Part shown: positions 28,673-36,821 of the stretch, piece by piece
Position numbering within the stretch: position 1 is the first letter of the stretch
Layout of the letters: every line of letters begins with the position of its first letter
Assembly: GCA_016703325.1 (NCBI GenBank)
Contig: JADJCH010000064.1
Location: 20,398 to 84,397 of the forward strand
Direction of reading: 5' to 3'
DNA length: 64,000 nt
Source of the DNA: Burkholderiales bacterium
GTDB taxonomy: Bacteria > Pseudomonadota > Gammaproteobacteria > Burkholderiales > Burkholderiaceae_C
The notes under the pieces: model-generated
What the model was told of the DNA's origin: nothing
The model's database searches: none
The model's input: only the letters and a program-made list of their open reading frames with translations
Position numbers and translations under genes: made by a program

Positions 28673-30388
28673 ATGTACCGCTACACCGACTTTGACCGCC
28701 AGTTCGTCCACGCCCGAGCGGCCCAGTTCCGCGACCAGCTGGAGCGCAACCTCGCCGGCTCGCTCACCGATGACGAGTTCCGCCCGCTGCGCCTGCAGAA
28801 CGGCTGGTACATCCAGCGCCATGCGCCGATGCTGCGCGTGGCCGTGCCCTACGGCGCCATCTCCAGCGACCAGATCCGCGCGCTGGCCTCCATCGCCCGC
28901 GACCTCGACCGCGGCTATGCGCATTTCACCACCCGCCAGAACGTCCAGTACAACTGGATCCCACTGGTGAAGTCGGCCGACGCGATGGACCGCCTGGCAG
29001 CAGTGGACATGCACGGCATCCAGACCAGCGGCAACTGCATCCGCAACATCACCACCGACGCCCTGGCCGGCGTGGCCGTTGATGAGGTGGTGGATCCTCG
29101 CCCCTACGCCGAAGTGCTGAGGCAGTGGAGCACGCTGCACCCGGAGTTCGCCTTCCTGCCGCGCAAGTTCAAGATCGCCATCTCCGGTGCCCGTGAGGAC
29201 CGCGCCGCCATCGCCTGGCATGACGTGGGCCTGGAGCTGCAGCGCAACGCGGCCGGCGAGGTGGGCTTCCGCGTGCTGGTGGGCGGCGGCATGGGCCGCA
29301 CCCCCATCGTGGCCAGCGAGATCCGCGCTTTCGTGCCCTGGCAACAGATCCTGCTGTACCTGGAGGCAGTTGTGCGCGTCTACAACCGCTTCGGCCGGCG
29401 CGACAACCTCTATAAGGCGCGCATCAAGATCCTGGTGAAGGCCGAGGGTCAGAAGTACTTCGATGCCGTCAACGCCGAGTTCGACAACATCCTCCGCCGC
29501 GACGTGAATGGCGCATCCCAGCTCATCCCGCAGGCCGAACTGGACCGCGTGGCCGCCAGTTTTGCCCGCCCGGCGGCCGTGCAGCCGCGCACCGACGCGG
29601 CACTGGCCGCCGACGCCCCGCTGGCAACGCGCCGCTGGGTCGAGCGCAATGTGCACGCCCACCAGGTGCCCGGCTACCGGGCGGTGACGCTGTCGGTCAA
29701 GCGAGGCGGGCAGCCGCCGGGGGACGTCAGCGATGCGCAGATGGACGCCGCCGCCGACCTGGCCGACCGCTTCAGCTGCGGCGAACTGCGGGTCACCCAC
29801 GACCAGAACCTGCTGCTGCCCTGGGTGAAGAGCGACGACCTGGTCGCGCTGTACGAAGCCGCCAAGGCCGCCGGCTACGCCACACCCAACATCGGCCTGG
29901 TCACCGACATGATCGCCTGCCCGGGCGGCGACTTCTGCGCCCTGGCCAACGCCCGTTCCATCCCGGTGGCCGAGGAGCTGACCGAGCGCCTGGCCGATCT
30001 GGACGAGGTGTTCGACCTCGGTGACATCGACCTGCACATCAGCGGCTGCATCAACTCCTGCGGCCACCACCACAGCGGCCATATCGGCATCCTCGGCGTC
30101 GACAAGGACGGCACCGAGTGGTACCAGGTCACGCTGGGTGGCTCCGACGGCAGCAACCACGCTCCGGTGGCCGTGCCGGGCAAGGTGATCGGCCCGTCCT
30201 TTGCCGCCAGCGAGATCGCCGATGCGGTGGAGGCCATCCTCGACACCTACCGCGCCCAGCGCCAAACGAACGAGAAGTTCATCGACGCCGTCAAGCGCCT
30301 GGGCCTGGAGCCCTTCAAGGCAGCGGCCAACGCCTGCCGCACCACCACCGCCCGCCACGGCGAGCCCGCTGAAGCCGCTGCAGCCTGA
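28673..30388 (+). CDS. cysI: Assimilatory sulfite reductase, siroheme/4Fe-4S subunit
   Basis: Predicted 571-residue protein with the duplicated nitrite/sulfite reductase ferredoxin-like layout. The N-terminal half shows GYAHFTTRQNVQYNWI and IQTSGNCIRNITTD; the second half has the siroheme/4Fe-4S ligands in CPGGDFCALANARSI and ISGCINSCGHHHSGHIG. It reduces sulfite to sulfide with six electrons. No CysJ flavoprotein is seen, so electrons probably come from ferredoxin or another reductase. Followed after 33 bases by the DUF934 gene. Confidence 0.93.
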   Translation: MYRYTDFDRQFVHARAAQFRDQLERNLAGSLTDDEFRPLRLQNGWYIQRHAPMLRVAVPYGAISSDQIRALASIARDLDRGYAHFTTRQNVQYNWIPLVKSADAMDRLAAVDMHGIQTSGNCIRNITTDALAGVAVDEVVDPRPYAEVLRQWSTLHPEFAFLPRKFKIAISGAREDRAAIAWHDVGLELQRNAAGEVGFRVLVGGGMGRTPIVASEIRAFVPWQQILLYLEAVVRVYNRFGRRDNLYKARIKILVKAEGQKYFDAVNAEFDNILRRDVNGASQLIPQAELDRVAASFARPAAVQPRTDAALAADAPLATRRWVERNVHAHQVPGYRAVTLSVKRGGQPPGDVSDAQMDAAADLADRFSCGELRVTHDQNLLLPWVKSDDLVALYEAAKAAGYATPNIGLVTDMIACPGGDFCALANARSIPVAEELTERLADLDEVFDLGDIDLHISGCINSCGHHHSGHIGILGVDKDGTEWYQVTLGGSDGSNHAPVAVPGKVIGPSFAASEIADAVEAILDTYRAQRQTNEKFIDAVKRLGLEPFKAAANACRTTTARHGEPAEAAAA

Positions 30389-30421
30389 CCGACCAGGCCA
30401 AAGACAAGACCTGACCCCATC

Positions 30422-30955
30422 ATGAAATTCATCGACACCCACCACGACGCCTGGCGCACCGCCGGTGGCGAAGACGGCCCGATCCCGCACCCTGCGGCAA
30501 AGGAAGGCCTGCTGTTGACGCTGGAGCAGTGGCATGCCGTGCGCGAGACCTGGCCGGCCGGACTGCGTACGGGCGTGACGCTGGCCAACACCGTGGACAT
30601 CGAGACGCTGGAGGCGGACCTGCCGCGCCTGGCGCTGGTGGCCCTGCAGTTCCCGAAGTGGACCGACGGCCGCGCCTACAGCCAGGCCCATGTGCTGCGC
30701 GTGCGGCTTGGCTACGGCGGCGAGGTCCGCGCCACCGGCGATGTGCTGGTGGACATGCTGCCGCTGCTGCAGCGCACCGGCTTCGACGCGGTGCAGCTGC
30801 GCCGCGACCAGTCGGTGGACGCGGCCGAGCGGGCATTGGGCTTCTTTGCCGGGCACTACCAGCGCGATGCACTGGAGCGCCGCCCGCTGTTCGCCCGCCC
30901 GGCCGACGAGGCCACCCGCGAAGCCGAGTTCCTGCAGGAGGGAGCCTCCATATGA
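30422..30955 (+). CDS. DUF934 family protein of the sulfate assimilation operon
   Basis: Predicted 177-residue DUF934 protein; typical elements are GVTLANTVDIETLEADLPRL, ALQFPKWTDGRAYSQAHVLR, and LRRDQSVDAAERALGFFAGHYQ. The family is nearly always encoded between cysI and cysH in proteobacteria that use a ferredoxin-type sulfite reductase and is needed for sulfite reduction, with a proposed role in electron transfer that is not settled. The stop overlaps the cysH start by 4 bases. Confidence 0.9.
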   Translation: MKFIDTHHDAWRTAGGEDGPIPHPAAKEGLLLTLEQWHAVRETWPAGLRTGVTLANTVDIETLEADLPRLALVALQFPKWTDGRAYSQAHVLRVRLGYGGEVRATGDVLVDMLPLLQRTGFDAVQLRRDQSVDAAERALGFFAGHYQRDALERRPLFARPADEATREAEFLQEGASI

Positions 30956-31710
30956 GCGCCATCGTGTTGTACGCCCGCGCCACCGCCGGCTTCGACGATC
31001 GCCTGGCCACGACGCTGCAGATCCTGCGCGACGCTGCCGCCGCCCACCCGGGCCGCATCGTGCTGGCCACCAGTCTGGGGGCCGAAGACCAGGTGCTGAC
31101 CGACCTGATCGTGCGCCACGGCCTGCCGATCGCCATCGGCACGCTGGAAACCGGCGCACTGCACCCGCAGACCGCCGAGCTGATCGGCCGCACCGAAAAC
31201 CGGTATGCCGACCGGGGCCTGAAGATCGAGGTGTATCGACCGAAAACCGAGGCCGTGATCGAATTTGTACGGAACAACGGCGAGCGGGCGATGTACGAGA
31301 GCATCGATCTGCGCAAGGCCTGCTGCGGCATCCGCAAGCTGGAGCCGCTGGCGCGCATGCTGGCCGAGCGCAGCGCCTGGGTGACCGGCCTGCGCCGCGA
31401 GCAGAGCGACGCGCGCGGCGTGGTCGCCGCCCTGGGCACCGACGACCACGGCCGCGTCAAGGTGAACGCCCTGGTGGACTGGACCTGGGCCGACGTGTGG
31501 CACTACATCGCCACGAACGACGTGCCCTACAACCCGCTGCACGACGAGTTCATGCCCAGCATCGGCTGCGCGCCCTGCACCCGCGCCATCGCGGTGGGTG
31601 AGCCCTTCCGCGCCGGGCGCTGGTGGTGGGAAGACGAAAAGGCCAAGGAATGTGGACTGCACGTGCCCCAGGCTCCCGCTGCCGAGGCGTCCGCGCTGCC
31701 GCCACGCTGA
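30952..31710 (+). CDS. cysH: Adenylyl-sulfate (APS) reductase, CysH family
   Basis: Predicted 252-residue thioredoxin-dependent reductase. The PP-loop fold opens with LATSLGAEDQVLTDLI; ETGALHPQT and YRPKTEAV follow. Two cysteine pairs that ligate a 4Fe-4S cluster are visible, KACCGIRK and IGCAPCTRAI, and the catalytic cysteine is in ECGLH near the end. The cluster indicates APS rather than PAPS as substrate, in line with no APS kinase (CysC) in this operon. ATG 30952 overlaps the previous gene. Confidence 0.93.
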   Translation: MSAIVLYARATAGFDDRLATTLQILRDAAAAHPGRIVLATSLGAEDQVLTDLIVRHGLPIAIGTLETGALHPQTAELIGRTENRYADRGLKIEVYRPKTEAVIEFVRNNGERAMYESIDLRKACCGIRKLEPLARMLAERSAWVTGLRREQSDARGVVAALGTDDHGRVKVNALVDWTWADVWHYIATNDVPYNPLHDEFMPSIGCAPCTRAIAVGEPFRAGRWWWEDEKAKECGLHVPQAPAAEASALPPR

Positions 31711-31736
31711 ACCCACCCCGACTCCGAAAACAAGCC

Positions 31737-32708
31737 ATGAACGCCCCCATGTCCCTGACGAACCTGCTCCCCGAGGTGGACCACCGCCACCTCGATGCCC
31801 TGGAAGAAGAGGCCATCTTCATCCTGCGTGAAGTCGCCGGTGCCTTCGAGCGCCCCGGCCTGCTGTTCTCCAGCGGCAAGGACTCCTGCGTCGTGCTGCA
31901 CCTGGCCGAAAAGGCCTTCAAGCGCAAGGTCAGCCAGGAGGGTGAACGCCCGCGCTTTGCCGGCAAGCTGCCCTTCCCGCTGGTGCACGTCGACACGGGC
32001 CACAACTTCCCGGAGGTGATCCAGTTCCGCGACGAGCGCGTGGCCGAGATGGGCGAGCGCCTGATCGTCGGTCACCTCGAAGACTCGATGCGCAACGGCA
32101 CGATCCGCCTGGCCCACCCGCTGGAGTCGCGCAACGGCCACCAGACGGTGACGCTGCTGGAGACCATCGAGGAGCACCGCTTCGACTGCATGATCGGCGG
32201 CGCCCGGCGTGACGAGGAGAAGGCGCGTGCCAAGGAGCGCATCTTCAGCCACCGCGACGCCTTCGGCCAGTGGCAGCCCAAGGAGCAGCGCCCCGAGCTG
32301 TGGACACTGTTCAACACCCGCATCAAGCCGGGCGAACACTTCCGCGCCTTCCCGATCAGCAACTGGACCGAGCTGGATGTGTGGCTGTACATCGCCCGCG
32401 AAAACATCCCGCTGCCCAGCATCTACTACACCCACAAGCGCGAGATCTACCGCAAGAAGGGTCTGCTGGTGCCGGTGACCGAGGTGACGCCGCCGGAGGC
32501 CGACGACCTGATCGAGACGGTGGACGTGCGCTTTCGCACCGTGGGCGACATGACCTGCACCTGCCCGGTGGAAAGCCTGGCCAGCAGCACCGCCGACATC
32601 GTTGCCGAGACGCTGCAGGTCACCGTGAGCGAGCGCGGTGCCACCCGCATGGACGACCGCACCTCCGAGGCCTCGATGGAGCGCCGCAAGAAGGAAGGGT
32701 ATTTTTGA
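31737..32708 (+). CDS. cysD: Sulfate adenylyltransferase small subunit
   Basis: Predicted 323-residue PP-loop ATP sulfurylase subunit: LLFSSGKDSCVVLHLAEKAF (SGGKDS-type loop), VHVDTGHNFPEVIQFRD, GGARRDEEKARAKERIFS, and the characteristic C-terminus TTADIVAETLQVTVSERG-like stretch with MERRKKEGYF. It forms APS from sulfate and ATP with CysN, coupled to GTP hydrolysis. ATG 31737 lies 26 bases after cysH. Confidence 0.95.
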   Translation: MNAPMSLTNLLPEVDHRHLDALEEEAIFILREVAGAFERPGLLFSSGKDSCVVLHLAEKAFKRKVSQEGERPRFAGKLPFPLVHVDTGHNFPEVIQFRDERVAEMGERLIVGHLEDSMRNGTIRLAHPLESRNGHQTVTLLETIEEHRFDCMIGGARRDEEKARAKERIFSHRDAFGQWQPKEQRPELWTLFNTRIKPGEHFRAFPISNWTELDVWLYIARENIPLPSIYYTHKREIYRKKGLLVPVTEVTPPEADDLIETVDVRFRTVGDMTCTCPVESLASSTADIVAETLQVTVSERGATRMDDRTSEASMERRKKEGYF

Positions 32709-32806
32709 CCCCCAAGCTTCCTTCGGTCGCTGCCCCCCGAGGGGGCGCCTTGCGCCGGACCGGCAAAGCCGGATCCAGGCAAGTGGCTTGCTAAAGATTG
32801 AACACC
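32709..32806 (+). repeat. GC-rich intergenic hairpin repeat between cysD and cysN
   Basis: A stretch with AAGCTTCCTTCGGTCGCTGC, CCCCCGAGGGGG and the small hairpin CCGGCAAAGCCGG lies in the 98-base gap. This resembles the short GC-rich palindromic intergenic repeats scattered through Comamonadaceae and related Burkholderiales genomes. It could stabilise cysD mRNA or partly terminate ahead of cysN. The element is seen only once in this window. Confidence 0.5.
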
Positions 32807-34168
32807 ATGAGCACTGTACACATTGACGCCGGCGAAGAGCTGGCCCACAAGGCGCTGCGTTTCCTGACCGCCGGCAGCGTGGACGACGGCAAGAGCACGC
32901 TGATCGGCCGCCTGCTGTTCGACAGCCGCGGCATCCTGGCCGACAAGCTGGACGCGCTGGAGAAGCGCGCCGCGGGCGCCCCGATCGACCTGTCGCTGCT
33001 CACCGACGGCCTGGAGGCCGAACGTGAGCAGGGCATCACCATCGACGTCGCCTACCAGTACTTCGCCACCAAGAAGCGCAAGTTCATCATCGCCGATGCC
33101 CCGGGCCACGAGCAGTACACCCGCAACATGGTGACCGCCGCCGCCGGCAGCGACGCCGCGGTGGTGCTGGTGGACATCACCAAGCTGGACGTGGCCGCCG
33201 CCGACGTGCCGCTGCTGCCGCAAACCCGCCGCCACAGCCTGCTGGCGCGCCTGCTGCGCGTGCCCACCCTCGTGTTTGCCGTCAACAAGCTCGACGCGAT
33301 CACCGAGAACACCCAGGCCGCGTTCGAGAACGTCGCGCGGGCGCTGACCAAGTTCGCTGCCGAGGCGGGCATCGTCGTCAAGGGCATCGTCCCGGTGTCC
33401 GCCCTGCGCGGCGACAACGTGGCTACGCCCTCGGCCAACTGGGACTGGTACAGCGGCCCGACGCTGCTGCAGATCCTGGAGGGCCTGCCCGTCACCGACG
33501 AGTCGCATGACGGCCACCTGCTCGTGCCGGTGCAGTATGTGGCCCGGGATGAAGCGTCCGATGGCGGGGGCACGGGGCATCAACACCGCGTGATGTGGGG
33601 CCGCATCGCCCACGGCAGCGTGAAGGCCGGTGACTCGGTGCAGATCTTCCCCAGCGGCGAGACCGCCATCGTCGCCGCCGTGCGCCACGCCGGCAGCGAT
33701 GTGGACAGCTGCACGGCCGGCCAGTCCGCCGGCATCGTGCTGGACCGCCAGGTGGATGTCTCGCGCGGCGACTGGATCTTCACCCCCGGCAGCGCCAGCG
33801 TGAAGCAGGAGTTCGAGGCCACCCTGGCCTGGCTGGACACCGAACCCGCCGTGATCGGCCGCAAGTACTGGCTGCGCCACGGCAACCGCTGGGTGCAGGC
33901 GCGCATCACCTCGATCGACCATCGGCTGGACATCCACTCGCTGGAAGAAGTCGACGCCCACCAGCTCGGCGTCAACGAGATCGGCCGGGTGCAGCTGCAG
34001 ACCCAGCAGCCGCTGCCGCTGGAGGACTACGCCGCCAACCGCGCTGCCGGTGCACTGATCGTCGTCGACCCGACCACCAACCGCACCAGCGGCGCCCTGT
34101 TGGTTGGAAACGCCGCAGCCGGGGCCACGGGCGGGACGGCCCTGCGCGCAGCCGGAAACGAAGATTGA
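32807..34168 (+). CDS. cysN: Sulfate adenylyltransferase large subunit (GTPase)
   Basis: Predicted 453-residue GTPase of the EF-Tu type. G motifs: GSVDDGKSTLIGRLL (G1), EQGITIDVAY (G2), DAPGHEQY (G3), NKLD (G4), SAL (G5). Beta-barrel domains follow. It ends without a fused APS kinase (CysC) domain, in agreement with the APS-type CysH. It activates sulfate together with CysD. ATG 32807 is preferred to the TTG 9 bases upstream. Confidence 0.95.
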   Translation: MSTVHIDAGEELAHKALRFLTAGSVDDGKSTLIGRLLFDSRGILADKLDALEKRAAGAPIDLSLLTDGLEAEREQGITIDVAYQYFATKKRKFIIADAPGHEQYTRNMVTAAAGSDAAVVLVDITKLDVAAADVPLLPQTRRHSLLARLLRVPTLVFAVNKLDAITENTQAAFENVARALTKFAAEAGIVVKGIVPVSALRGDNVATPSANWDWYSGPTLLQILEGLPVTDESHDGHLLVPVQYVARDEASDGGGTGHQHRVMWGRIAHGSVKAGDSVQIFPSGETAIVAAVRHAGSDVDSCTAGQSAGIVLDRQVDVSRGDWIFTPGSASVKQEFEATLAWLDTEPAVIGRKYWLRHGNRWVQARITSIDHRLDIHSLEEVDAHQLGVNEIGRVQLQTQQPLPLEDYAANRAAGALIVVDPTTNRTSGALLVGNAAAGATGGTALRAAGNED

Positions 34169-34231
34169 GATCGATCAAGATGGTTGACCGCGGCGGTCGG
34201 AAATCACCCCTCCTCAGGGCATGATCACGCG

Positions 34232-34984
34232 ATGGCCACCGTCATCTTCATTGGCGCCGGACCCGGCGCCACCGATCTCATCACCCTGCGCGGCGCACGC
34301 TGGCTCGGCAAAGCCGACGTGGTGCTCTTTGATGCCCTCACAGACCCGGAACTGCGCGACATGGCGCCCCAGGCCGAATGGATCGACGTTGGCAAACGCG
34401 GTTATGCCCATGCGATGGCACAGGAGCGCATCAACGCCCTGCTGGTGGAGCATGGCAGCCGCAGCGACATCGCGGTGGTGGCCCGCCTCAAGGGCGGCGA
34501 CCCCAACCTGTTCGGCCGGCTGGAGGAGGAGCTGATCGCCCTCGATCAGGCCGGCATCTCCTGCGAGGTGGTGCCCGGAGTGACCTCCGCCATCGCCGCG
34601 GCAGCCGGTACCCACCGGCCGCTGACGCGCCGGGGGGTGGGCCGCAGCGTCAGCTTCGCCACCGCCATGACCCGCTCCGGCGAGGTCCAGGGCTGCCGCA
34701 GTGCCGACACCGAGGTGTTCTACATGGCCGGCCAGAAGCTGGCGATCCTGGCCGAGCAGCTGCTGCAGGTCGGCTGGAGCGTCGAGACACCGGTGCTGCT
34801 GGTGTCCGACGCCGGCACGCGGCAGGAACAGGCCAGCGAAACCACGGTCGGCCGCCTGGCGTCTGCGGGCGAACGGCACGCGGGCCGACCGACGATTGTG
34901 ATCGTGGGGGCCGGTGCGCGGCCAGTGCTGGCCCGCGATGCCGTGGTCGGCAACCTGCTGCCGCCCAGCGGTGCGGCAGCTTGA
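34232..34984 (+). CDS. cobA: Uroporphyrinogen-III C-methyltransferase (SUMT)
   Basis: Predicted 250-residue tetrapyrrole methylase: FIGAGPGATDLITLRGARWL (SAM-binding glycine motif), VARLKGGDPNLFGRLEEEL, and EVVPGVTSAIAAAAGTHRPLTRRG, all hallmark SUMT motifs. It makes precorrin-2 for siroheme, the cofactor of CysI, which explains its place at the end of the cys operon. The protein lacks a fused CysG dehydrogenase/ferrochelatase domain. ATG 34232 is chosen because homology begins there; cysN ends 63 bases upstream. Confidence 0.92.
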   Translation: MATVIFIGAGPGATDLITLRGARWLGKADVVLFDALTDPELRDMAPQAEWIDVGKRGYAHAMAQERINALLVEHGSRSDIAVVARLKGGDPNLFGRLEEELIALDQAGISCEVVPGVTSAIAAAAGTHRPLTRRGVGRSVSFATAMTRSGEVQGCRSADTEVFYMAGQKLAILAEQLLQVGWSVETPVLLVSDAGTRQEQASETTVGRLASAGERHAGRPTIVIVGAGARPVLARDAVVGNLLPPSGAAA

Positions 34985-35148
34985 TCCCTGTCATGTGAAC
35001 ACCGGCGCAGAGTCCATCCCGTTGCCTTGCCCTTTGACCGTCACGTCCCTTCCGGACCTCTAAAATTCACAAGTTTTGTCCGCAGCGGCCCGCAACCGGC
35101 GTGGCGCAGCAGGCAGTCGGTTTCATTTTCACTTTCACGCTCACTCCC

Positions 35149-35472
35149 ATGACTCACGTCGTCCTCGAAGCCTGCATCCGCTGCAAGTACACCGACTGTG
35201 TGGACGTCTGCCCCGTCGACTGCTTCCGCGAAGGCCCCAACTTCCTGGCCATCGATCCGGACGAGTGCATCGACTGCGCCGTCTGCATCCCCGAATGCCC
35301 GGTGGGCGCCATCCTGCCGGAGGAGGATGTGCCGGCCGATCAGCAGGACTACATCGCGCTCAATGCCGAGCTGGCCAAGGGCTGGCCCAGCATCACCAAA
35401 CGCAAGAACCCGCTGCCCGACCACGCCGAGTGGAAGGACCGCACCGGCAAACTCGGCGAGCTCAAGCGCTGA
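35149..35472 (+). CDS. fdxA: 7Fe ferredoxin FdxA (3Fe-4S/4Fe-4S)
   Basis: Predicted 107-residue ferredoxin: EACIRCKYTDCVDVCPVDCF and ECIDCAVCIPECPVGAI provide ligands for one 3Fe-4S and one 4Fe-4S cluster; the C-terminal helix GWPSITKRKNPLPDHAEW is typical of FdxA. It is a small electron carrier, plausibly feeding CysI upstream. ATG 35149 was chosen because family homology (MTHVVxExCIxCKYTDC) starts exactly there. The reductase gene follows after 37 bases. Confidence 0.95.
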   Translation: MTHVVLEACIRCKYTDCVDVCPVDCFREGPNFLAIDPDECIDCAVCIPECPVGAILPEEDVPADQQDYIALNAELAKGWPSITKRKNPLPDHAEWKDRTGKLGELKR

Positions 35473-35509
35473 AGCGCTGATCCCCCGCCCCCTGCCAACC
35501 TTGGCGCCC

Positions 35510-36616
35510 GTGGACCCGTCCAGCGACGCCACCGTGGTCGAAACCGACGCGGTGGTCATCGGCGCCGGTCCGGTGGGGCTGTGGCAGGTGTTCCAGTGCG
35601 GCCTGCTCGGCCTGCGCTGCCATGTCGTGGACGTGCTGCCCGAAGTGGGCGGCCAGTGCATCGAGCTCTACGCCGACAAGCTGCTCTACGACATCCCCGG
35701 CCTGCCGCCGACCAGCGGCCGCGACTTCGCCGCCCAGCTGCAGCAGCAGGTGCGCCCCTTCGAGCCGGTGTTCCACCTGGGTTGCCAGGTCACCGCCCTC
35801 AACCGGCAGGCCGACGGCCGCTTCGACCTCTCCACCAGCGGCTGCGACCAGGTGCTGCGCTGCCGGCATGTGTTCATCGCCGCCGGGGTCGGCGCCTTCC
35901 TGCCGCGCAAGCTCGCGCTGGCCGGGCTCGACAGTTTCACGCCGGCATCGGTCACCTACCACCAGCTGCCCGCCGACGGCGTGAGCGGCCGTCACATCGT
36001 GGTCGTCGGGGGCGAGGACGCCGCCCTGCAGATGGCGGTCGACCTGGCCTCCGGCAGCGACGACCGCAGCAGCAGCGACCACCCCGCCTCGGTCACGCTG
36101 CTGCACCGCCGCGACCAGTTCAGCAGCGACGACGGCATCCTGCTGGCCCGCTTCGACCTGCTGCGGCGCAGCGGCTTGCTGCAGGTCTGCATCGGTCAAC
36201 CGGTGGAGCCGGTCGAATCGGGTGGGCCTGACGGCCCCGTGCTGGCAGGCCTGCGCATCGCACCGCCGGAAGGCGACGAGTTCAACTTGCCGCTGGACCG
36301 GCTGATCGTCTGCCTCGGCCTCAGCCCACGGCTGGGCCCCATCGCCGACTGGGGCCTGGTGATGGAGCGCAAGCAGCTGACGGTGGACACCGCCCGCTTC
36401 GAAACTTCGGTGTCCGGCATCTACGCGGTGGGCGACGTGGTCACCTACCCCGGCAAACGCAAACTCATCGCCTGCGGCTTCCACGAAGCCATCCTGGCCG
36501 CCTTCGCCGCCGCCGAGCGCGACCGCGGCGGCCCGGTGCCGCTGGAATACACCACCAGCAGCAAAACCCTGCAGAACCGGCTGGGTGTGCAGGGCTCCGC
36601 AACAAACGCGTCATAA
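35510..36616 (+). CDS. Ferredoxin-NADP reductase, thioredoxin-reductase-like type
   Basis: Predicted 368-residue flavoprotein with two Rossmann motifs, DAVVIGAGPVGLWQVFQCGL (FAD) and HIVVVGGEDAALQMAVDL (NADP; the usual GGGDSA reads GGEDAA), and the C-terminal GIYAVGDVVTYPGKRKLIACG. There is no CxxC redox pair, so it belongs to the FNR/YumC-like group rather than thioredoxin reductases. Expected role is electron transfer between NADPH and ferredoxin, most likely the FdxA encoded next door. There is no ATG; I take GTG 35510 as start, with TTG 35501 also possible. Confidence 0.8.
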   Translation: MDPSSDATVVETDAVVIGAGPVGLWQVFQCGLLGLRCHVVDVLPEVGGQCIELYADKLLYDIPGLPPTSGRDFAAQLQQQVRPFEPVFHLGCQVTALNRQADGRFDLSTSGCDQVLRCRHVFIAAGVGAFLPRKLALAGLDSFTPASVTYHQLPADGVSGRHIVVVGGEDAALQMAVDLASGSDDRSSSDHPASVTLLHRRDQFSSDDGILLARFDLLRRSGLLQVCIGQPVEPVESGGPDGPVLAGLRIAPPEGDEFNLPLDRLIVCLGLSPRLGPIADWGLVMERKQLTVDTARFETSVSGIYAVGDVVTYPGKRKLIACGFHEAILAAFAAAERDRGGPVPLEYTTSSKTLQNRLGVQGSATNAS

Positions 36617-36653
36617 TCACGTCCGGCCTGCAGAGATCCTTCTCGTGCAGGCC

Positions 36654-36746
36654 ATCCGCTAGGGGTGTTGTGGCAATCACTGATTGCCGCGACTGAGAAA
36701 GTCCCTTTGAACCTGATTGAGGTAATCCTCGCGCAGGGAAGCATCT
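36654..36746 (+). promoter_or_regulatory. TPP (THI-element) riboswitch
   Basis: The stretch contains the conserved TPP aptamer blocks in order: GGGGTG (36662-36667), CTGAGA (36693-36698), CCCTTTGAACCTGAT (36703-36717), a variable stem ATTGAGGTAATCCTCG, and GCAGGGAAGCA (36733-36743). These are the P2/J2-3/P4-P5 signature elements that bind thiamine pyrophosphate. A 7-bp stem GCGGTCC/GGACCGC (36778-36793) follows and could serve as part of the expression platform; there is no U-run, so control of translation or Rho-dependent termination is more likely. The regulated gene is the TonB-dependent receptor at 36822. Confidence 0.93.
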
Positions 36747-36821
36747 GTCGACGCCGCAGCCCCACCCTCGGGACTGCGCGGTCCACGGACCGCCGACCTG
36801 CCATCGCTTGCTGCATTCACG

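Noticed and set aside
28610..31159. An 849-codon minus-strand open frame opposite cysI and the DUF934 gene
   Set aside because: Antisense shadow; no ribosome site or family pattern, while cysI has its siroheme ligands on the plus strand.
35034..35066. TTGACC and TAAAAT as a promoter for fdxA
   Set aside because: The spacer is 21 bases, too long for a normal sigma-70 promoter; no better pair was found.
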